A stretch of 64,000 bases of DNA, from contig JAUIMM010000169.1 of NCBI GenBank assembly GCA_031769625.1, forward strand, positions 8,800,001 through 8,864,000. Reading direction: 5' to 3'. A program made the translations under genes and the position numbers. Numbering within the stretch: the first letter of the stretch is position 1; each line of letters starts with the position of its first letter. The notes under the pieces are model-generated. The model was not told the origin of the DNA. It saw only the letters and a list, made by a program, of their open reading frames with translations, and did no database searches. The DNA is from Taudactylus pleione. Lineage: Eukaryota; Chordata; Amphibia; Anura; Myobatrachidae. Below are positions 19,275 to 30,500 of the stretch, piece after piece.

Positions 19275-19610
19275 CAGAGCCGTAACTAGACTTTTTGATG
19301 CCCTGGGCCAGAAAGATTATCGGCGCCCCCCCACATTTTTCAAATAGGGACATAAAATGTGCGCCCAAGAAAGGGGTGTGGCGTCATAGGCTGCCATCAG
19401 ATATTGTGGGGCAGATTACTCCATGTGTAAGGTGTCTGACTGCTATGTGAGAGATGATGGGTTTGAGTCCTGGGTATGACAGTATTTTGAAATGTGTGTC
19501 TTAAATAAAAGAGTATGTGACTGAAGGTGCTTGGGTAGGTGGCCCGAGCAGTGCCCCCTGTCAAGCGGGGCCCTGTGCCGTTGCACATGTTGCACCACGT
19601 TATGGCCCTG
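19275..19610. mobile_element. hAT-type MITE with exact 8-bp duplication TATCGGAT
   Basis: The ends are CAGAGCCGTAACTAGAC and, in reverse complement, CAGGGCCATAACGTGG. TATCGGAT is repeated exactly at 19267-19274 and 19611-19618. The middle (about 19410-19490) has a tRNA-like block: GTGTAAGGTGTCTGACTGCT followed by GGGTTTGAGTCCTGG, which resembles a polymerase III B box. Confidence 0.85.
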
Positions 19611-20129
19611 TATCGGATTAAAAACCCTGCAAAAGCTGCTCTAAATCTTTACCTCTGTCTTGCTAATTTGGATGCTAAATAGATCTGCAACCTACTGTAT
19701 ATTGATTAAGGATTGTCTCAAATTTCCTATCCTAGCATTGGGAATAGTAATAGTATAGGTCTGGTCAATAGCACTATGATGGTATTCACCATGGGGAGTC
19801 ACATTTATCCATATCCAAACTAGAGAGAGAACAAAGGGTCTGTAGTTTGCATGTTATATATTGACCATGCTTGACTACACTGGGGAGGAAATAAACTCTT
19901 TCTTCCTTTTAAACAGCATATTATTCCACACCTCCTGCATAAAATCATCTACACCCTACTGCCTATAGGAATCTTCCTCCAAATGGGAGAAACCCTCATT
20001 GTCCAAGATGGACCCTGCTTAGCCTTCTGAGAGGAGTGCTAGAAGTCTGAACCCTCGCAGGATTGGACAGCAGGACTCTGTCGTTTCAGAGACATAGCTG
20101 GGAAGGCAGAATGTAAAACCCCTCTAGAG

Positions 20130-20331
20130 CACATGTTCTCAAACTCGGTCCTCAGGACCCCAAACAGTGCATGTTTTCCATGTCTCCACACTGAATTAAG
20201 TGAAATAATTAGCTCCACCTGTGGACCTTTTAAAATGTGTCATTGAGTAATGATTACACCTGTGCACCTGCTGGATGACCTGCAAAACGTGAACTGTGTG
20301 GGGTCCTGAGGACCGAGTTTGAGAACCACTG
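20130..20331. mobile_element. hAT-type MITE with exact 8-bp duplication CTCTAGAG
   Basis: This 202-bp element begins CACATGTTCTCAAACTCGGT and ends as the complement of CAGTGGTTCTCAAACTCGGT. Inverted ends extend over about 50 bp (TCCTCAGGACCCC is shared). CTCTAGAG is present at 20122-20129 and 20332-20339. A decayed relative is at 25178-25351. Confidence 0.9.
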
Positions 20332-20786
20332 CTCTAGAGTGAAGAAAACTTTAACAAAGTTGTGGATTGACCTTGCAAGGCTTTGGGTCCAGATTGGCTC
20401 ATGAGATGGAATTGTCACACGGCCAAATGTTCCCTGGCTAAGACATCAGATGAACTTACTCGCTCACTATGGTTTCAATCTACTCCATAGGTATGTGTAG
20501 TGAGTTGCATGATCTCATTGATAGACTGCAACACATATTTAACCCAGGCTGGTTTTACCCCCCTGCAATATGCAACATATGACAGTTTCAACTGTGGAAT
20601 TGCTCCCTTTTTTAGATATAACATATCTAAAGATGATGAGTCAAAGTGACAAAAGTGATGCCTGCAAAGACAGACACAACTGTAGCAAGAGTGTATAGGC
20701 CGAACATGAGCGAAAAACAGCCTCTATCTAATCCTTGCCTAGGACAGATGCAGAAGAGGAGCAGGAGCTGCATTTACACGATATAA

Positions 20787-21367
20787 GGACCTGATTCAGA
20801 CCGTCTCGCTAGCTGCGATCGCTCGCACCCAGCGTATGCAAATTCAGCTATGTAATGGCATGGCATGCGCTCGCTCGGAAAGGCATAAGCATGCCCATTT
20901 TGTTTTGGCGAGCGATCACGTTGTCTCTATAGACATAGCTTATGAGGGGACGCCCACTAGCGCACGTCATCTCAAGGAAGTGTATTAAAACATTGGTACA
21001 TCGAGGACCATCGGAAGTGATCGCAGCTTGTGGTTGCCTTACCCTACCATAAGCACTGCGAGGACTTCAGTGTAAAAAACAGGCATGTGATCCGTACTAT
21101 GACCCTGGCTGTTAATTATGCACGCCACTGAAACGGCGTTGAACACTCAGGCACGCCTGCGTTCGCACCTCCACTCTCCCATTATTAGAGTCCTGGCCCT
21201 GTTACCACCCACAAACGGCCTCTCCTGTCACTCATTGCACTGGGCTGTCTTTGCTGGGCAAGCAAGTGGATTCCGATCGCTCCAAGTAGTTCGCGCACGC
21301 GCAGAACGAAGCGTACGCATTCGCTTACCATCTGCTGCTTGCGAGCGAGCGGCTCTGAATGAGCTCC
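20787..21367. mobile_element. MITE, PIF/Harbinger-like ends, duplication TAA
   Basis: Left end GGACCTGATTCAGACCG, right end AGCGGCTCTGAATGAGCTCC, flanked by TAA (20784-20786 and 21368-21370). The interior includes GCTCGCTCGG and GCGAGCG palindromic pieces and resembles 55939-56544 (shared TTATGCACGCCTCTGAAACGG type block). No coding sequence. Confidence 0.8.
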
Positions 21368-21974
21368 TAAGATTTAGCAGGCTTTCTCTGTAAGGAAAGG
21401 CTGCCAAAGAGTCTTCACAATTCTATCTGGGGTTTAGTCTGATAAACTGATGTCATATAGAAACTTTCAGCTAATAAATCAAAGCATCCGTTCTCGATGG
21501 TCCTTTTGGACAACATATGTAGTGTAGGATTTCCACACAGGATTAAAGTTTTATCGAAATCAACATATATGTTTATCTCACATTATGCGTGTTACCTCCA
21601 GAACCTGTGAAGGATGTAGTATTGATAAAAGGACCTATGATCAGAGGCTGCGGAGGGGTAAAGGAAAGCTCATTCGGCACTGTCGGTTAATATGTGCGTT
21701 TAAGGGTAGTTTGGTCTGAGAAAGTCTCCAAGGAAAAACTGTATTTCTCTGCAGAACTGAGGGTTATGGAGAAATCCTGGGGACAAAGCTAAACACTTCC
21801 CCATTACATGGGCTGGTGTCTAGAATTAAACCAGAAAATAAAGATAGCAAGGGTCTGAGTATATTTATATTCTATTTACTGTGAACCAGAGCTTTTGAAT
21901 TAATAAGATGGTTCAGTCCCTGTGAATACTGAGGGTCTGGCTTTCTGGATGAACAATTAGGGTTTTGTCTAAGT

Positions 21975-23145
21975 CAGGGCTCGACAATTTTTTGTAAAAT
22001 CTAGGAGCCATATTAAAAGTTTAGGAGTCGTCCATTACTAAAGTAGATGAAAGCTTGTATAGACCACCACACATGGACTTTCAGTGCCCCTCAACCTAGT
22101 AGTAAGCCCCATGTAATAGTGCCCCCAGTAGTAAGTTCCCTGTAATAGTGCCCCCAGTAGTAAGCCCGTTGTAAAAGTGCCCCCAGTAGTAAGCCCCTTG
22201 TAATAGTGCCCCCTGTAGTAGTGCCCCTAGTAGTAAGCCCCTTGAAACAGTGCCCCCAGTAGTAAGCCCCTTCAAATAGTGCCCCCAGTAGTAAGCCCCC
22301 TGTAAGGGTGCCCCCTGTAGTAAGGCCCTTGAAATAGTGACCCCAGTAGTAAGCCCCTTTAAATAGTGACCCCTGTAGTAATCCCCTTGAAATAGTGCCC
22401 CCAGTAGTAAGCCCCTTGAAATAGTGCCCCTGTAGTAAGCCCCTTGAAATAGTGCCCCCAGTCGTAAGCCCCCTGTATTAGTGCCCCCAGTAGTAAGCTA
22501 CATGAAATAGTGCCCCCAGTAGTAAGCCTTGTAATAGTGCCCCCAGTAGTAAGCCCCCTGTATTAGTGCCCCCAGTAGTAAGCCCCTTGAAATAGTGCCC
22601 CCAGTAGTAAGCCTCTTGAAATAGTGCCCCCAGTAGTAAGCCCCCTGTAATAGTGCACCCTGTAGTAAGCCCCCTGTAATAGTGCACCCTGTAGTAAGCC
22701 CCCTGTATTAGTGCCCCCAGTAATAAGCCCCTTGTAATAGTGCCCCCAGTAGTAAGCCCCCTGTATTAGTGCCCCCAGTAGTAAGCCTCTTGAAATAGTG
22801 CCCCAGTACTAAACCCCCTCTAAATGTGCCGCATAAACACACACAAAGAACACAAAATAGAATACTTACCTTAGGCCACAATCCTGCGTCCGCTGCCGTC
22901 TGCCGCTCTTCAGAACTATGGGAGAGACGTCATGACGTCTCTCCCATAATGCCCGTGGGGGAAGCTGTACGCCGGAGCTCAGGAGTGAGCTCCGGCTGCA
23001 ACTGCGGGGAGTCGGGCGTCCGCCGGTTAACATTTCAGCGGGCGCTCGGCAGGAGCTTCCCTGCGGCGGTGTGGGGGAGCTTGGAAATCCCGGTCGCCAG
23101 GACTAAAATCTTACTCGCCATGACAATCGGAATTTGTCGAGCCCT
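21975..23145. mobile_element. hAT-like non-autonomous element carrying a minisatellite (MITE-A)
   Basis: Ends CAGGGCTCGACAATTTTT and AATTTGTCGAGCCCTG are inverted and of hAT type. The flanking octamers (GTCTAAGT and GTTATGGT) do not match, so the right flank has changed since insertion. Inside are the tandem array at 22080-22830 and a perfect 30-bp palindrome at 22918-22947 (ATGGGAGAGACGTCA and its complement). Confidence 0.75.
22080..22830 (+). repeat. Minisatellite, ~30-bp unit
   Basis: About 25 units of CCCCCAGTAGTAAGCCCC plus TTGAAATAGTG or TGTAATAGTG, with small substitutions. A related unit occurs at 23700-23905 in a different element. Confidence 0.88.
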
Positions 23146-23370
23146 GGTTATGGTCGCGATGGTCGTGACCATCGGGCTTGCAATGAGACCCTTATGGTAG
23201 GGTCTCGTCTGCCGCAAGCCCCAGTGAGCTTCCGGCTCTAATAGAGACGGAAGCTCACTACTGAAATCACTGGTGATGTCAGTAGGGTCGCCCACAAACG
23301 GCAGGCGTTCCTTTGGGAATGCCTCCGTTTGTCCAGCCACCCCCCCACCCCGCCTACAAAACGGGGCAAG
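23146..23370 (+). mobile_element. Hairpin-chain MITE, fragment (type B)
   Basis: It contains the middle hairpins of the family: GGTCGCGATGGTC/GACCATCG, the GGCTTGC...GGGTCTCGTC...GCAAGCC nested hairpin, AGTGAGCTTCCG/CGGAAGCTCACT, AAATCACTGGTGATGTCAGT and AGGCGTTCCTTTGGGAATGC. Both ends are missing. It abuts the right end of MITE-A exactly. Confidence 0.75.
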
Positions 23371-23592
23371 CTGTCGATCATTCCATTTTGGAATAAGGCT
23401 GTAACATAACAAAATGTGGAAAAAGTGAAGCATTGTGAATACTTTCCGGATGCACTGTATATATAATTTTTGAATCTCAGAAATCTATTTGAATGGTTTT
23501 GTCTCCACTGCATCCAAGTGACAATACATATTATGCGTTTAAATAATTTTGAACTATGTTTCGCCACAATTTAATTCATGGAAAATAACTTA

Positions 23593-24396
23593 CCGTATAT
23601 ACTCGAGTATAAGTCGACCCGAATATAAGCCGAGGTAACTAATTTTACCACAAAAAACTGGGAAAACTTATTGACTCGAGTATAAGCCTAGGGTGGGAAA
23701 TGCAGCAGCTACTGGTAGTAATCCCCCCCCTGGTACTGCCCCCAGTAGTAATCCCCCTTGGTAGTGCCCCCAGTAGTAATCCCCCCTGGTAGTGCCCCCT
23801 GTAGTAACCCCCCTGGTAGCGCCCCCAGTAGTAATACCCCCCCCGGCAGTGCCCCCAGTAGTAATCCACCCCCTGGTACTGCCCCCAGTAGTAGCCCCCC
23901 CCAGGTAGCGACAGACGTAATAAAAAAAAAACCACTTACCTGAAACCCCGCTCCTGGTCCCGACGCTGCTACCGGCTCCTCCGGCCGCTTTGCATTATGG
24001 GAGAGACGTCATGACATCTCTCCCATTACCCACTGCAGGAACCCGCATTGGGAGCAGCAGCAGCCGATGAGAGTCTGACAGACTCTAATCGGCTGCTAAT
24101 TACAACAAACACATAGCTGCCGTTGCCGGTGGCTGTGTGTTTGGCACCGTGTAATGCTGACCGAACTCCGTCCGGTCAGCGCTACACACGCGGTGCAGCT
24201 GTGTCACAGACACACTGTCTGCACCGCGGCCCACATGGTACGCAGCTGAGTGAGGCGCCCTCCAATATGTGGCGCCCTACTCAGCTGCGTAACGGGAGAA
24301 CCGGTCCTGGAGCATCACTCGAGTATAAGCCGAGGGGGGGCTTTTTCAGCACAAAAAATGTGCTGAAAAACTCGGCTTATACTCGAGTATACACGG
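23593..24396. mobile_element. Mariner-like MITE carrying a minisatellite (MITE-B)
   Basis: The left end CCGTATATACTCGAGTATAA pairs with the right end TTATACTCGAGTATACACGG, and TA flanks both sides. The GAGTATAAGCCGAGG block is repeated inside. At 23700-23905 are GTAGTAATCCCCCCTGGTAG units. At 23997-24026 is the ATGGGAGAGACGTCATGACA palindrome shared with MITE-A (one change). No transposase. Confidence 0.8.
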
Positions 24397-24409
24397 TATT
24401 TCCAGTTAT

Positions 24410-25170
24410 CAAAAATCTATATTTATTGCTGTTGGGTGAACTCATTATCTTTAAGGAGCCCAGATACCCTACATTTTAAAAGAAACATTAATAAAAGGCA
24501 TGTCTTAATATACATTATATTTTCAAACAATACATATTTATGTTAAGTCTAGTTTTATGCAATAGAAAAAACCTTCTAGGAGGTATTGTAAGTCTGTCAA
24601 CCCTCTACGCAGGAGTGTCTGTAGAAAATAAATCGATAGACCCTTTGTCTTAAAATCAATCAAACTGAGCCATCTGGTTTACTTATTAGAAAGAGATGGC
24701 TGAGCCAAACTTTTACAGAAGTGTCTGCCAGCTCTAGAACGACTTGGAGGGAAAGCAGATTCTGATATAGGTCCCTCCTTAAAGGAAGGCATGTGTCACA
24801 CTGAATTGTTTTTGAGGACCCAATTGTTTGAATTGAATGCCAATAGCCTAAACAATCTGCATTTAAGGTGGGAGAGGCTATGATGCGAGTTATACCTACC
24901 TTGGTAACCTGGTACCTCCATCTTTACAGTAGGAGAAAATGCATCTGCAATAAGAGGAATGTCTGTCATCTCAGGTTGGACCATTGGTTTTTGAAGGGCC
25001 AACCTTCTTTCTAAAAGAGTCTACTAGAATGATATGTAATGACACTTTCCTACCTTTAAATCTTAGTTTTACTTCCCTGGTAAAGTTAGGAATGAATAAA
25101 TTGGAATTATGTAAATTAAGGTATCCATTGAATCCTATCCTGGACAGCCAACAGTATCTGCGGTTAATAG
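24410..25170. other. Intergenic DNA without recognised features
   Basis: No gene, element end or tandem array was recognised. Confidence 0.45.
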
Positions 25171-25177
25171 ATATAGC

Positions 25178-25351
25178 AAGGGTTCTCAACTTCAGTCCTC
25201 AAATACCACTAACTGGTCAGTGACAGAGGATTTCTTTAATCATGCACAGGTGAGGTAATCTATTTTGCTGGATCAGTAACTATCCCACCTGCTTCCACAG
25301 ACAGAAAACCTCAAAACTTGATCTGTGGGGGATACTTGAGAGTTAAGAACC
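25178..25351. mobile_element. Decayed hAT-type MITE related to 20130-20331
   Basis: The left part GGGTTCTCAACTTCAGTCCTC and the right part TACTTGAGAGTTAAGAACC are a degraded inverted pair in the pattern of the 20130 element. The central CATGCACAGGTGAGGTAAT block is also similar. Target duplication not readable. Confidence 0.6.
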
Positions 25352-25359
25352 AGAGATAT

Positions 25360-26460
25360 ATGACTAAATGACTGACTACTAATAAGCACTGGCATACTAA
25401 TGGCCCTGATCATTGCTGACTTTTCTTAAGAGGCATGAGGAGAACGACCCTATAACAGAAGTTGCAAGGGTTAGTAAAGCCTGTATCTCTAGTTACCCTG
25501 AGTGGTTTGATAAAACAAGTTCATCCTCCCTAGTGGGTTAGTACGGAATTCTTTTACCTCAAAATCATGTTATATATCCCCAATATGAATAAAATAATTT
25601 GTCCGGGAGTGTCCTGCCAGTAAGACTTACTTTAGTCATCTGTAGGACACTGAATTTTCCCATCAGTAGTTAATGTACAGTCCGTTACATCCTCCTCCTG
25701 AGTGGAGATCATGGTTTCTCTCATGGCTAGGGCCCAATTGATGGAAAAAAGTTCAGAAAGACCTAGAAAAGCTCTCTTCCAGCTGCCATGACTAGATAGA
25801 AGTACCAAGCCCTAGGAGGACCAATTTAGCATGTCTGTCTAGTATTGTACTACATAGATGTAAGACAAAAAAGTAAAATACCAATTGGTGTCCAAGATGG
25901 ATGCATATGAGGCCTCGGTTAGAGACCTTTAGTAGATTATTGGAAGAAATAAATTATAATAAATTTTCCCTTCATTATAACATTAAAGGAAAGAAAACAC
26001 ATTCCTTGCAATATATGTAATGCCAAAATGTGTAAATTGTGGAAGAATACTTAACACATGATTTAAACATCAAAAGACAACTGTGCTTTGTTTTATTCTT
26101 AATGGTTCATATTAAAAATAACAACATTTTTGATCGCTTTCCGAGGCACACATACTTCAATATTCCAGGAAAAGTTTTCACCAAATACAGTAATAGTAGA
26201 CACTTTTTTTTTCAAATCTGTTAAAATTCTGAAGAAAAATACTTTTGTTTGGAAACTCCAACCCCCCTGCAATTCCCCAGCGTCATCATAGCATCATCAG
26301 CACCAACTGCTCTCTTCCGATGTTAACTGTACTTCAATGACAGGAAACATAATAAAAATTAAGCTCCAGCACCGACACTGTTGTCTTGCAAAGATGAGAG
26401 TACTTTTATATTACTAATGTTTAGCTTTTAATAAGTCCCCACAGTCAAAAAAGCACTGCT
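25360..26460. other. Intergenic DNA without recognised features
   Basis: No gene or element recognised. AT-rich. Confidence 0.45.
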
Positions 26461-26461
26461 G

Positions 26462-27272
26462 TCTACAGATGTGTACACATACATCTATCCTTCGTGCTCT
26501 ACAAGGTACGTTACACATGAAGCACGAGTGCCATGCAACTCGGTAGTGCTGAGCGTCGTTTCGTGCGACTTTGTCCCTTTGTCCCAAGGCGAAACGAATA
26601 GGCTGCGTAAAATGGTATGCAGAATGCCTATATTCTGTGTGCGACTGTGGGTGTATCTGCATGCGAATTGCTACGTGTCAGCGGCTGTGACATTGTAAAG
26701 TAGCGTTTCGCATGCAGATATAACCGCAGTCGCACACAGTATATAGGCATGCTGCATAGCATTTTAATCAGCATACAGATGTGTCCACATACATCTAGCC
26801 TCCATGCGAGTTAAACAGCTCTTCTAGTTGCGCCATGCCATGGCTAGACTCGGTAGCGCCTAGCGTCTTTTGGTGCGACTTTTTCCCTTCAAATTCGTCT
26901 TATTCGCACAGTGATGCGAATAGAATGCACAGCCACTGACACTGTAACGTAGTATTTTGCATGCATCGTTGTGTGAATAAGACGCATTTGACGGTAAAAA
27001 GTCGCACCAAAAGATGCTCGTCGCTACCGAGTCACACGACGCTCACGCATTATGTGTAATACGACTTGTAGTGCATGGAGGACAGATGTATGTGGACACA
27101 ACTGTAAGCTGCTTCTGGGTCCTATTGCATTATTATACGAATACGATGCATTTTCAGGGAAAGAATTGCGCAAAAAGATGCTCAGCGCTATTAAGTTGCA
27201 TGACGGCGCAACTAAAAGGGCTGTTTAACGTGCAAGGAGACTAGGGGTATGTGAACATATCTGTATGTACAA
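26462..27272. mobile_element. Composite repeat with ACAGATGTGT...ACACATACATCT ends
   Basis: Four related end sequences in alternating orientation: TACAGATGTGTACACATACA (26466), ACAGATGTGTCCACATACAT (26777), ATGTATGTGGACACAACTG (27085) and ATGTGAACATATCTGTATG (27250). Internal blocks GCACACAGTATATAGGCATG and GTAAAAAGTCGCACCAAAAG recur at 4060-4160, 5493-5560 and 53190-53230. It appears to be one non-autonomous element nested in or fused to another. No coding sequence. Confidence 0.6.
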
Positions 27273-27279
27273 TCATAAG

Positions 27280-28917
27280 AACTGCTAAGCAAGCCATCAG
27301 TGTCACTCCTGATAACACTGCTGGTGTGTGCTACAGATTGCGTCTTTACAGTAAATGTTTGGTGGGAACAGTGCTTTCATACTAGAACTATGTATTCTGT
27401 TAATGTGTTGTATTATGGTATCACCTTGTATTGATAAACAGACAATCATCAGTGCTCCTATGCTTGTTTATATTATTTAACTCTAGAGGATTATCAGTGC
27501 ATTTGCATTCTATGTCTGTTTGTTCTGCTGTTTTTCTGTAAGTTATTTCTTCTTTTTCTTATTGGTATTGTAAAAAAGCAAAAACTCAATATAAATTACT
27601 TGATTTAGAAAAAAGCTTTGTATTTAATGCAAAACTGTTCTATCGTAATGCTGCATATGTGATAGGTTCTCTTGAAGAATTACATATGGAGTTAAGTCTT
27701 GACTTTTTGACACTCCTGATAATAACGGAAGCTGTAATATAGAATGCATTTAATGTAAACACAATAAACATCAGTGGAAACATTATACAGTATGTACAAC
27801 CATTATGCTTTCTCATAACACAAATTTTCCACAAAAAGTCTACTCATTTAATATGCAATATTTAAAAAAACATTTAACACAACAAAATACATAATAGTGC
27901 AGTCCCACTTAAAAAAAATATTTATAATTGTTATGATTCCTATACTACAATTTGGCAATGGATGAAAAACAAAGTATAGCTGCTTTTTTTACATGACATA
28001 CTATAACATGTCTCCTGACTGCAGAAAAGGTCATTATTCATTGCATCCAAAAGAGTTTATTTACGTTATCATATTGAGATTAAAGCAACCCTTCCGGTAT
28101 GACATTATCAATTATATTAAAGCTACACTTTTAGCTTCTTTTACTTTACCCAGTTAATTGACAAGGGATGCTCAGAATGTGTTATGAGGTTGGAATATCA
28201 TTACTTTTCTTGGAGGTGCTAAAGCGCCCAAATGATTTGTAAAATACTGACATTTTGATTATCCTATCACTAGATAGAGTCCAACGGAATGCTAAGGCTA
28301 TGGAGGGAAAATTCATGTTATGAGAGGGGCCCTAATTTATGATTCACTGAACTTGTACCCATTCTTATACATAATAAGAAAAATATTGTATATTGTCTGT
28401 AGGGAGACCTACTGTTTTTACAAAACTAAATTACAGTCCCTAAAATAATTCAAGTGGAACTGCACCTTTCTATTCTAAATAATACAAATCTGCAAATGTT
28501 TTATAGAAGTATCGCTTTCCATAGCCCATCTTTCACAGGTTATTCAGATTGCTCAGTTGATATGTGCACTGTACAGAGTGACGTAACATAGATGCACCGT
28601 TATAATACTAACGGCACTTCCATAAAAGAGCATCTCAAAATGACTCAGATGTGACATTTAAGCTGAAAGACTCAAAAAAAATGCCCTCAGTTTCTGCCAC
28701 GTGAATAACGATACTCTATATAAACACTGCTGGCAGCAAGAACACTTCACTTATTGTATGCGTTATAAAGATTGCATATGAATACCACGAAGAGCTCGGC
28801 AACATTATCCTAAATATGACCCAACTTTATAAATAACATTGCAAATGAAAGCAGTTAATGCAAATTTTATCATTCCAAAAAAAACTAAACACAAAGGAGA
28901 AAGTACCATGCAAGTCT
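27280..28917 (-). other. Presumed RBM46 3' UTR and downstream flank
   Basis: The sequence directly downstream (leftward) of the RBM46 stop codon is AT-rich and has no element ends I recognise, so it probably includes the 3' UTR. TTTATT at about 28054 reads as AATAAA on the minus strand and is one candidate poly-A signal. It was not tested against transcripts. Confidence 0.35.
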
Positions 28918-29111
28918 TCAGAAATAAGAAGCTTGATTGGGAATAAAAAGTCTCTGCTCCATATGGTTCCCATTAGCCAGAGGCAACGGTGGTGACAATG
29001 GGTAGCTGGGGTAAGAATAAGGCCTAGATTGTATCACACTTGACATTCCAGAAGACAAGGCATTATTAATGGGTGACAAGTTATTCACTGAACTTTGCTG
29101 GAAATTGTAGT
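28918..29111 (-). CDS. RBM46: RBM46, last coding exon
   Basis: RBM46 is a germ-cell RNA-binding protein related to A1CF and RBM47, with three RRMs and a DND1-type double-stranded-RNA-binding domain. This exon encodes the C-terminal tail. It is entered through a good acceptor (CTTTTCTTTACAG, AG at 29112-29113) and continues the codon split after ...LLHL. The tail is rich in Ser, Pro and Tyr (RPYSYPSYPLSPPLPLANG) and ends NQASYF then TGA at 28918-28920, which closely resembles the C-terminus known for vertebrate RBM46. The phase fits the exon at 48603: one base there plus two here make an Asp codon. The frame is open with no damage. Confidence 0.92.
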
Positions 29112-29231
29112 CTGTAAAGAAAAGTACAAGCAACATTAGAAACAAAACATAGGTTATAGCACAAAATGTAAAAAAAATAACCCAAATAATGACAGTATAT
29201 CAGGAGTAGAGAGATCTGCTTTGAACAGTAA

Positions 29232-29930
29232 AGCTAGGTATACACCTCTGCAAATAACAGTCCTGCCTAAAACTTGTGATGCTTAACCTCCCAATCCCCT
29301 TGTAGAAAGCACATACGCTCTAAAAACAGCTCAGGGGGTCATTCAGACCCGGTCGCGACCGGCAAGACGCTCGCAAGAGGGTCGATGTTCCCCACTGCGC
29401 ATGACGGAGGGAGCTCCGTCGTGCGCATGCGCGAGACCCGGCGAGCGACGGCCTCACCATCGCTCCGGGTCTCGCACCAAAGGGGGCGTGCTGTCGATGT
29501 TGATTGACAGCACGCTCCCTTTGGTGGGCGTGCCTGCCAGACGGAGGCGTTCCCATGGGAACGCCTACCGTCTCAAGCCGGCCCCACTGACATCACTAGT
29601 GATGTCAGTGGGAGTGATTTTGGCTCTGATAGAGCCAAAATCACTCCAGGGCTTGCAGCAGCGAGACCCTACCGCAGGGTCTCCGTCGCAAGCCCGATGG
29701 TCGCGATGGTCAAGACCATCATCATGGGCGCTCGCTATAGCTGTGGGTGGTAACCCACAGCTATGCGAGCGTCCATGAGGACGCTCCAAAAAAAGGTAGG
29801 AGGGCCCTGATTCAGAGCGAGCGCTCTGGTAAGAGCGTTCAGCTCTGAATCAGGCCCTCAGTGTGTACAGTGATCCCAAAATTACTCCCCAAATCAGATT
29901 TTTATCGCATCTGTAGAGTGTGTATCTAGC
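29232..29930. mobile_element. MITE with AGCTAGGTATACACCTCTGC end, host of a nested MITE
   Basis: The left end AGCTAGGTATACACCTCTGC and the right end AGAGTGTGTATCTAGCT form an imperfect inverted pair of about 18 bp. Nearly all the interior is occupied by the hairpin-chain MITE at 29334-29857, so this was a short element before that insertion. The duplication was not resolved. The GTACACAC-type ends recall those at 42034-42400. Confidence 0.55.
29334..29857 (-). mobile_element. Hairpin-chain MITE, copy 2 (type B), duplication TCA
   Basis: This 524-bp element lies in reverse orientation relative to copy 1. Its ends are GGGGGTCATTCAGACCCG and CAGCTCTGAATCAGGCCC, with TCA at 29331-29333 and 29858-29860. 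Hairpins in order include GGAGCTCCGTCGTGCGCATG with its partner, AAAGGGGGCGTGCTGTC with its partner, AGGCGTTCCCATGGGAACGC, ACATCACTAGTGATGTCAGT, AGTGATTTTGGCTCTG with its partner, the GGCTTGC...GCAAGCC nested hairpin, CGCGATGGTCAAGACCATC, AGCTGTGGGTGGTAACCCAC and the terminal GGCCCTGATTCAGAG pair. It lies in the RBM46 intron. Confidence 0.88.
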
Positions 29931-30149
29931 TGGGGAAACTATACTACAACTTGTAATTTATATAAACCTTTTTATTTACTTCTGACATGTGGATAGGAGA
30001 TTCTGGAGCCGGGACCCTCTGTGGATAAAATAACCTGGGCTGGACTGCAATGTATGCACTAAGGAATCCATGGCAACATTGCAGTTACTTCTGCCTCTAA
30101 CCCGCTACCCATGTAGTAGATTTTGGAGTCGGATGCCCTGGCTCCTGGA

Positions 30150-30500
30150 TCCCGTTGTATTTTATTTATTTACAGTTTCTTATATAGCGCAGCATATTCC
30201 GTTACGCTTTACAATTCGAAACATTATTAGAACAAAACTGGGTAATAACAGACGGATATATAGGTAGGAAGGCCCTGCTCGCAAGCTTACAATCTATAGG
30301 CAAATAGGCATTGATACACAAGGATAGGTGCTATATATTGCATTTTGGTCCAGCCAGAATGCAGAGTTGCTTGGTGGGCTGCATGATCCAGTCACACAGA
30401 AATGTCAGGAGGATGTGAGAAACAGACAATGTGTGAGGTTATGTGTGGACTGTGAGAGGGGATGTAATTACATATGGAAGCTATGAAGGATATGTGGGCG
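30150..30500. repeat. Dispersed repeat containing a TATATAGCGCAGCATATTCC block
   Basis: The stretch with TTATATAGCGCAGCATATTC, AGGCCCTGCTCGCAAGCTTA and ACACAAGGATAGGTGC looks like a common interspersed vertebrate repeat. The phrase CCTGGGCTGGACTGCA occurs on both sides (about 30029 and 30507), so the unit may have inserted into, or duplicated, that sequence. Class not determined. Confidence 0.4.

Noticed and set aside
19400..19500. A functional tRNA gene
   Set aside because: Only box-like segments are visible. I could not draw a complete cloverleaf with a plausible anticodon stem.
22478..22687. Repetitive Gly/Tyr-rich open frame
   Set aside because: Translation of the ~30-bp minisatellite, no independent support.
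22080..22830. CRISPR-like array
   Set aside because: Units are contiguous without unique spacers, and the context is a vertebrate genome. It is a minisatellite.
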